Positions 60,401 to 64,000 of a stretch of DNA of 64,000 bases are shown piece by piece. A model generated the notes under the pieces. It was not told where the DNA came from and searched no databases. It saw only the letters and a program-made list of their open reading frames with translations. The stretch is from Lucinisca nassula (lineage: Eukaryota; Mollusca; Bivalvia; Lucinida; Lucinidae), in NCBI GenBank assembly GCA_963580285.1, contig OY757021.1:92553221-92617220 (forward strand), in the 5' to 3' direction. Position numbers and translations under genes: made by a program. How positions within the stretch are numbered: the first letter of the stretch is position 1; each line of letters starts with the position of its first letter.

Positions 60401-61295
60401 CATAAACATTGATTGCTATATTGTTTTGTTTCTCAACTTTTGGTATTTGTGAGATTGGTGTAGGAAAGTCTATTCCTTCCATATTTAATGTGCCTAAATA
60501 TTTACGATAACTTGATAACTTACTTGGATTGTTTTTGTTTGGGTATTTAGAAGCAAGTATATGCCATTCTAAACATCTATCATCATCATTTGATAAATTA
60601 ATTATTGCTTTTTTATTTGCTATTGCACTTGGAAGAGAAATATACGAAGAACCTTTGAGTGGTTCATATTTTGCTATATTAAGATAAAGTTTGATACAAT
60701 GGTCAATTTCTAAACCCGTTGCGGTATTTGTGAATTTTTCAATCCATGTTTGTATATAAGTTGTTTGTTTGTTATAGTTTTCATCTAAATTATTTCCATC
60801 AAGAACTGCACATTGTTCTCCGTGTGATGCACCGGTAACTTCTTTTCTTTCACCATTAAGTTCATCTTTAAAAAACTTTATAGATAACCCAATTGAAAAT
60901 TTAATACCATTGTATTCTTTAATGTTTTCATTAATTTTATCTATAATGACAGATTTTTTATCATTAAACAAAATATTTGGGTCTTTATATTTATGAGCAT
61001 CTATTTCATACGCTTTGAAGTAATTGCATAATGGTTTATCAACCAGTTTCAGAACATTTTTCTCTTTAGTATCTTCATCATTAATTTTTTCACTTGTTTT
61101 AACAGCATTTTGTTGCTGTCGTTTTCTTATCTTTTTATCTCTACGTCTTTTACGCAGATTTTCCAATGTAGAAGTTTGTTGTAGTGCATCACTCTTCTGT
61201 TTCTCAATATCTAAGGATTTAAGACCCTTGTCTAAAGCCTCATCACTAATTCTTCCTTCACTATGCAATTGTATTAGTCTCTCTACAGAACTCAT
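57435..61295 (-). CDS. Protein-primed family B DNA polymerase, 1,286 aa
   Basis: I take the Met of MSSVERLIQLHSEG as start. The frame is open 52 codons further, but that extension overlaps the 98-aa gene and is hydrophobic. Exonuclease: YADFEA (445-450), FHNLKGYDS (588-596), YLKTD (769-773). Polymerase: YLDENNLYG (867-875, motif A), KLMNNSVFG (1026-1034, motif B), YTDTDR (1128-1133, motif C), RPKLY (1193-1197). The N-terminal 440 residues carry the expected terminal-protein-like region, an acidic linker and a C2HC finger (C391, C394, H407, C411). Between exonuclease motifs lies a CWIC...DHCHFTGEYRGPAHKSCN cluster (538-572), like endonuclease VII-type His/Cys folds, and a CxxC pair (655-679). 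Replicates the linear element by protein priming. Motif C has Arg where Ser is usual. Confidence 0.92.
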   Translation of the reverse strand: MSSVERLIQLHSEGRISDEALDKGLKSLDIEKQKSDALQQTSTLENLRKRRRDKKIRKRQQQNAVKTSEKINDEDTKEKNVLKLVDKPLCNYFKAYEIDAHKYKDPNILFNDKKSVIIDKINENIKEYNGIKFSIGLSIKFFKDELNGERKEVTGASHGEQCAVLDGNNLDENYNKQTTYIQTWIEKFTNTATGLEIDHCIKLYLNIAKYEPLKGSSYISLPSAIANKKAIINLSNDDDRCLEWHILASKYPNKNNPSKLSSYRKYLGTLNMEGIDFPTPISQIPKVEKQNNIAINVYGYTLTKKTEKLTIFPYHISNQPNEKERINLLLITEDVEEEIDDSEEEMIDEDYNPDDYPPDESKTKYHYCFIKNLNRLLYNQNNKHKHKTHFCDRCLYGFTREDLLIKHKEDCEGINKSPMRIEMPSKGLIKFKNHQNQMPVPYVIYADFEAQIKPKSQQKGDKSEITSEHEACGFGYQVVRYDGKADKPVIYRGEDVAEVFLNHLKCEVNNINNIFRHPKPLIMPTEQNIQDYENASHCWICEKEINNEKNPKVKDHCHFTGEYRGPAHKSCNLKLAIKPNKTKIPVIFHNLKGYDSHLIMQKIHKASGNITCIANNSEKFISFSIGQLKFLDSFQFMASSLEKLVDGAIGVKTECEKCKGTEEININENWLLTAKCKKCHNTRYKKLNKSDLPLTVKHTTNSHLLARKGIYPYEYIDSFDRFDETQLPPIDKFYSSLTDESIKQKDYEHAQKVWKQFNCKTLGDYHDLYLKTDVLLLADVFQKFRETCMNNYKLDPLHYYTAPGLSWDALLKYTEIELQLLSDLDMHLFIEKGMRGGISMVSKRHAKANNKYVADYNPNEEDNYIMYLDENNLYGHSMSQPLPFGGFKWITNKDLIDGKLPKLQKGRGRIYEVDLEYPKHLHKLHNDYPLAPEKLAIKKEWLSDYQNELIENSMLKTEKLVPNLMDKKKYVVHYKNLRLYKQLGMKITKIHRILEFDEKPWMEPYIRLNTELRKKAKTTFEKDFFKLMNNSVFGKTMENIRKRVDIKLVKTDGSENEKIRKIIAKPNFNRRIKFSNELSAIQVNKTRLTLNKPIYVGFCVLDLSKHLMYDWYYNTLKKKYGNNCTLLYTDTDRVLVDIKTKDAYKDMSEMKDEYDFSDYPKEHPLYDETNKKVIGKMKDECAGVPISEYIGLRPKLYSVLRADEQVIKKAKGTKKYVIKKQINFENYRDALFNKKKYTHSMNMLRSMHHNIYGLKVNKTSLSPLDTKRYITDDGITTYAYGYQPEQ

Positions 61296-61347
61296 TTTTT
61301 TGTTTTCTTTTAAACTATAAAAAAAAATTTTAAATATAATAATAAAA
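61296..61347. promoter_or_regulatory. 52-bp divergent promoter, polymerase / zinc-ribbon gene
   Basis: Nearly pure A/T with AAACTATAAAAAAAA and TAAATATAATAATAAAA directly before the plus-strand ATG. Confidence 0.5.
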
Positions 61348-61644
61348 ATGGATATAGAAAAAGCAAAGATGCAAAATATATGTGCTATGTTGCCGTTAGG
61401 TTCAAATAAACCATGTAAAAACAAATCAGTAAAGCATTCTATATACTGCAAGGCTCATAATTTTATTATAAAACATAACAAAAGTAAAGTAGTGAAATGT
61501 TTACAATGTGGTAAAGGTACTACAGCAAAATATCAAATCTGTGATAAGTGTGGTGGAAAGAATTTTAGAGAAAAACAGAGATATTTTAACTCTATAAAAC
61601 CTTTTAAGCAGGAAATTGCAAGATTGAGTATGATAGAGTGTTGA
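61348..61644 (+). CDS. Zinc-ribbon protein, 98 aa
   Basis: Two metal sites: C12, C23, C34, H37 (ICAML... to ...YCKAH) and a ribbon C51-x2-C54 with C65-x2-C68 (CLQCGKGTTAKYQICDKCGG). Basic throughout. Small zinc ribbons are common accessory proteins of Polintons and large DNA viruses and may act in transcription or DNA binding; the actual role is unknown. It lies between the polymerase and the right terminal repeat. Confidence 0.75.
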   Translation: MDIEKAKMQNICAMLPLGSNKPCKNKSVKHSIYCKAHNFIIKHNKSKVVKCLQCGKGTTAKYQICDKCGGKNFREKQRYFNSIKPFKQEIARLSMIEC

Positions 61645-61656
61645 GGATGATTCAGG

Positions 61657-62309
61657 ACTGAAAGAGAACATACATTCAAAACATTCAAAACTGAGTGAAA
61701 GTGAGAGAAAGAAACTTATTGAGGAAGGTAAGGCTCAAGCGAAGAATGAAATGAAAAAAAAGATAGAAGATGCTTGATTTTATTCATACATATGCAAAAT
61801 CTGAGACTAATCGGTTGATGGATTCCACTTTTAGGAAGACTCAAAGACTTTCAGAAATTCCAAAAGTTGTCATAGGAACTTGGAATTTTAATATGTTATA
61901 CAGCCTTAAAGTCTTGTTATATGTGCAAAATCTGGTGGTCATTGGATTATGTAAAGGCACTTTCAGGAGGGGTTAAAGTTTTTGCCCCAAAGTGGAATTT
62001 TCAAAATTCTTTTTAATATGTTTCTATATAGTGTCTATCCGCGACTTTTATCGGAGCAGATTTTGGATATTACTTTTAATTATTTGTTGTTCTCTACGAG
62101 TTGCTTAGTAACCTTTCTTAATTAAACCGATTACAGTGTTATCAGGATTTTTTTGTATTTTTTTCTTTTTTTTTAACCCATTTTTATCGCTTAGAAACGC
62201 TTTTTATTGAAACCGATTACGCTGTCATCATTTTTATTCAATGTTCCATTATAAAAAGATTTTTATGTCATTACCGGGATTCGAACTCATGCCCCACCAT
62301 GTCAAAAAA
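61657..62309 (-). repeat. Polinton right terminal inverted repeat, truncated
   Basis: Inverse of the left repeat with a ~244-bp internal deletion at about 61,786. The outer end stops at 'catggtggggcatg', in the middle of the tRNA-like sequence, and joins a second element copy. Its inner part is a degenerate, non-functional copy of the 191-aa gene's last ~38 codons (61,657-61,776). Confidence 0.85.
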
Positions 62310-62323
62310 TATTTTTTTTTTAC

Positions 62324-62758
62324 CTACATCAACTTCCAAGCAACAAATCCTGTCAATGCCATACCACCAACAACAAATGCAATCTCTCTATTTTTCTGGT
62401 CTTCTGATGGAGTGTAAAAATCACTCAATGTAGGTTTTGGTGGTAATGGTGTGGATAAATTATCTGGCAATTGTTTTCCTGTAATATAATAATATTGTTT
62501 CATAGCAGTGTCAGCATCACTGAACTCATCCACAGCATGATGTTCCTTCTTCAGTTGCTCATTAATAAAATCCAATCTTTGTGTTCTCTTCTCATTCCAT
62601 GCAGTTGTTGCTGATTCTAATTGTTCCATCGCTTTATCATGTCGTTTTCTCTCTTCATCACTATTACTACCCATATGTGAAAATAAATAATTACTACCTG
62701 AAAAGGCTAAGGCGTTTGTAATTGCTCCTCCAACCATTAATGCTACTGCACTTGCCAT
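62324..62758 (-). CDS. Second copy of the 144-aa Polinton protein
   Basis: Protein identical to that of 55,710-56,144, with intact start and stop. Its stop is only ~14 bp from the fused terminal repeat, where the original has the convergent 125-aa gene instead. Confidence 0.8.
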   Translation of the reverse strand: MASAVALMVGGAITNALAFSGSNYLFSHMGSNSDEERKRHDKAMEQLESATTAWNEKRTQRLDFINEQLKKEHHAVDEFSDADTAMKQYYYITGKQLPDNLSTPLPPKPTLSDFYTPSEDQKNREIAFVVGGMALTGFVAWKLM

Positions 62759-62788
62759 TTTTATATAATGAAAAAAAAAATATTAAAA

Positions 62789-63025
62789 TTACTTCATAAT
62801 ATCTGCAGGAATAATACCTTGCTTAACAAGCATATCCTTTGTTGCCATTGCAAGTAATATATCAATGGACAACATACCAATATCTGTCATATTAAAATCT
62901 ACTTTTGGTGCTGGTCTTTTCAATAGTTTTCTACCTAATTCTGAATATCCAACAGTTAATACAGTTTCCACTCCAGCATGATATAACATGTTTGCAATTT
63001 GTTTTCCGTCTATTGAGGTTGTCAT
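62789..63025 (-). CDS. Second copy of the 78-aa Polinton protein
   Basis: Protein identical to 55,443-55,679. The 30-bp spacers on both sides are preserved, including run lengths. Confidence 0.75.
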   Translation of the reverse strand: MTTSIDGKQIANMLYHAGVETVLTVGYSELGRKLLKRPAPKVDFNMTDIGMLSIDILLAMATKDMLVKQGIIPADIMK

Positions 63026-63055
63026 TTTTTTTAATGAGAATATTATTTTTTTAAA

Positions 63056-63406
63056 TTAATTAAATTCAAATGGGTCAATTTCTTTTTGTTGTATAATAGG
63101 TGCAGGTTGTTGCATCATAGGTTGTTGTTGTGGTACAACTTGTTTAGACTTGTACATATACAATCCTATTCCAACAACTCCAACTGTTATGCATAATGGT
63201 ATATAATTTTTGTATATATTTATATTCTGTGAATTTGGAGAGCCGACATCATCATCTTTTGTTATAGATTTTAATTCCATGTTTTCTTTCTTTATAGTTT
63301 CAGTCTCCTTTCTTCTTAATTCTGCATTTCTTTTTCTTGCTTCTGCACCTTTCTTACCAGCAACTACTCGTCTTGGGTCTTTTGTTTTAACTTCAGTATC
63401 ACTCAT
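63056..63406 (-). CDS. Second copy of the 116-aa basic membrane protein
   Basis: Protein identical to 55,062-55,412. It keeps the 8-bp overlap with the 199-aa gene. Confidence 0.8.
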   Translation of the reverse strand: MSDTEVKTKDPRRVVAGKKGAEARKRNAELRRKETETIKKENMELKSITKDDDVGSPNSQNINIYKNYIPLCITVGVVGIGLYMYKSKQVVPQQQPMMQQPAPIIQQKEIDPFEFN

Positions 63407-63998
63407 TTTTTTCTAAGGAGATATTTTCTTTTTTATTAAAATCAATATGTCTTGCTGTTGTTAGCATTGCAGTTAATGGAGCAAGGTACATTCCATATCT
63501 ATAATACAATTCACAACACGAACTTGTCAAAGCGTGATTGATAAAAGGGTCTTCCTCTAAGTCTTGTATCAGTTTAGGTGGATTAACAACATTGAAATAC
63601 TTTGATACACCCATCACGTATAAGCTAATGAAAGAATTACCCAATGTCTTAGTCATACTTGCTCCCAATCTTGCTTCATATCTGCAGTAAAGTTTGTTTA
63701 TTTGTTCTGCTGTCATTGTATCAATGTCTGATAGTTGTAAGTCTTTACCAAGATACTGCTTACTACCACCACCAGCAACAATGGCTGATAATCGCTCACG
63801 TTTTGTTTCTTGTTCATTATTTTCTGTGCTTTCACATTCAATGTCTTGTAATAATTCTTCAGCATTCATTTTTATTTTATGTAATTTATTTTTTATTTTT
63901 AAAAAATAAAACATCGCATATCCGACTATTGATAAGATTGCAGTGTTTGTTATGATTATTGATAAGATTGCAGTGATTGATAATATTTCTAACAGCAT
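63399..63998 (-). CDS. Second copy of the 199-aa Polinton protein
   Basis: Protein identical to 54,470-55,069. The start codon lies at the extreme right of the window, so upstream context is not visible. Confidence 0.8.
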   Translation of the reverse strand: MLLEILSITAILSIIITNTAILSIVGYAMFYFLKIKNKLHKIKMNAEELLQDIECESTENNEQETKRERLSAIVAGGGSKQYLGKDLQLSDIDTMTAEQINKLYCRYEARLGASMTKTLGNSFISLYVMGVSKYFNVVNPPKLIQDLEEDPFINHALTSSCCELYYRYGMYLAPLTAMLTTARHIDFNKKENISLEKNE

Positions 63999-64000
63999 TG

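Larger units (their letters stand above)
47052..62309. mobile_element. Polinton/Maverick element (polintovirus-like), 15.3 kb
   Basis: Bounded by long terminal inverted repeats (left about 47,052-47,937, right about 61,657-62,309). All 13 ORFs are open, including the diagnostic set: DDE integrase, protein-primed polymerase B, packaging ATPase, major and probable minor capsid proteins. Length is in the usual 15-20 kb range. Codon use and AT content are much higher in A/T than in the FNBP4 exons. The outer limits are uncertain because the right repeat is truncated at a rearrangement. No target duplication could be found. Confidence 0.9.
62310..64000 (-). mobile_element. Inverted partial second Polinton copy
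   Basis: Reverse complement of 54,470-56,168, running off the window. By eye the only nucleotide difference noticed is a missing T just before the junction; all four proteins are identical. The junction reads ttttttgacat|ggtgggg. The copy leaves element sequence at 'gacat' (inside the 3' end of the 125-aa gene) and enters the terminal repeat of the first element at 'atggtgg', with a two-base overlap. Continuation beyond 64,000 should show the ATPase and capsid genes if it is a larger element half. Confidence 0.85.

Noticed and set aside
61296..61451. 52-codon N-terminal extension of the polymerase frame
   Set aside because: It overlaps the 98-aa gene and its promoter on the other strand and encodes a hydrophobic stretch not expected there. 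The MSSVERL start is preferred.

Overview
The window looks like nuclear DNA of a bivalve mollusc. It is AT-rich, has small exons in long introns, and is packed with tRNA-derived SINEs, fold-back MITEs, Helitron-like elements with tandem cores, Penelope-like fragments and a Polinton. The repeat style resembles other bivalve genomes. A dreissenid is my guess, but the species cannot be fixed from the sequence.

Positions 1-21,000 (minus strand) hold the 5' two-thirds of one recognisable host gene, a formin-binding protein 4 (FNBP4) homologue. Seven consecutive exons join with matching splice phase, and an eighth exon carries the probable start codon. The gene continues beyond the left edge. Its introns contain SINEs with clear target-site duplications, palindromic MITEs, hAT-like and pogo-like non-autonomous elements and two Helitron/pearl-like elements with internal tandem arrays. 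One SINE sits exactly at a splice donor, which its target-site duplication has copied.

Positions 21,000-30,345 appear free of genes and hold nested transposons, including a 2.15 kb element with palindromic terminal repeats and a 9-bp target duplication. Positions 30,346-42,330 are a graveyard of Penelope-like retroelements: one long reverse-transcriptase ORF, five shorter fragments and many copies of one UTR-like repeat in both orientations, with a SINE and a hAT-like element inserted. Positions 42,337-47,000 are further repeats, minisatellites and fold-backs, with one weak candidate host exon.

Positions 47,052-62,309 are a 15.3 kb Polinton/Maverick (polintovirus-like) element with long terminal inverted repeats. 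All 13 genes are open. They include a DDE integrase with a chromodomain-like tail, a protein-primed family B DNA polymerase, a double jelly-roll major capsid protein, a packaging ATPase, a probable minor capsid protein and a fibre-like protein. The rest are small membrane, zinc-ribbon and unrecognised proteins. Genes are packed back to back, with divergent promoters only 31-52 bp long and overlapping convergent 3' ends. I found no adenain-like protease. From 62,310 to the right edge runs an inverted, nearly identical copy of the element's 54,470-56,168 segment, fused directly to a truncated terminal repeat. This is the most unusual structure in the window: either a head-to-head Polinton rearrangement or an assembly artefact.
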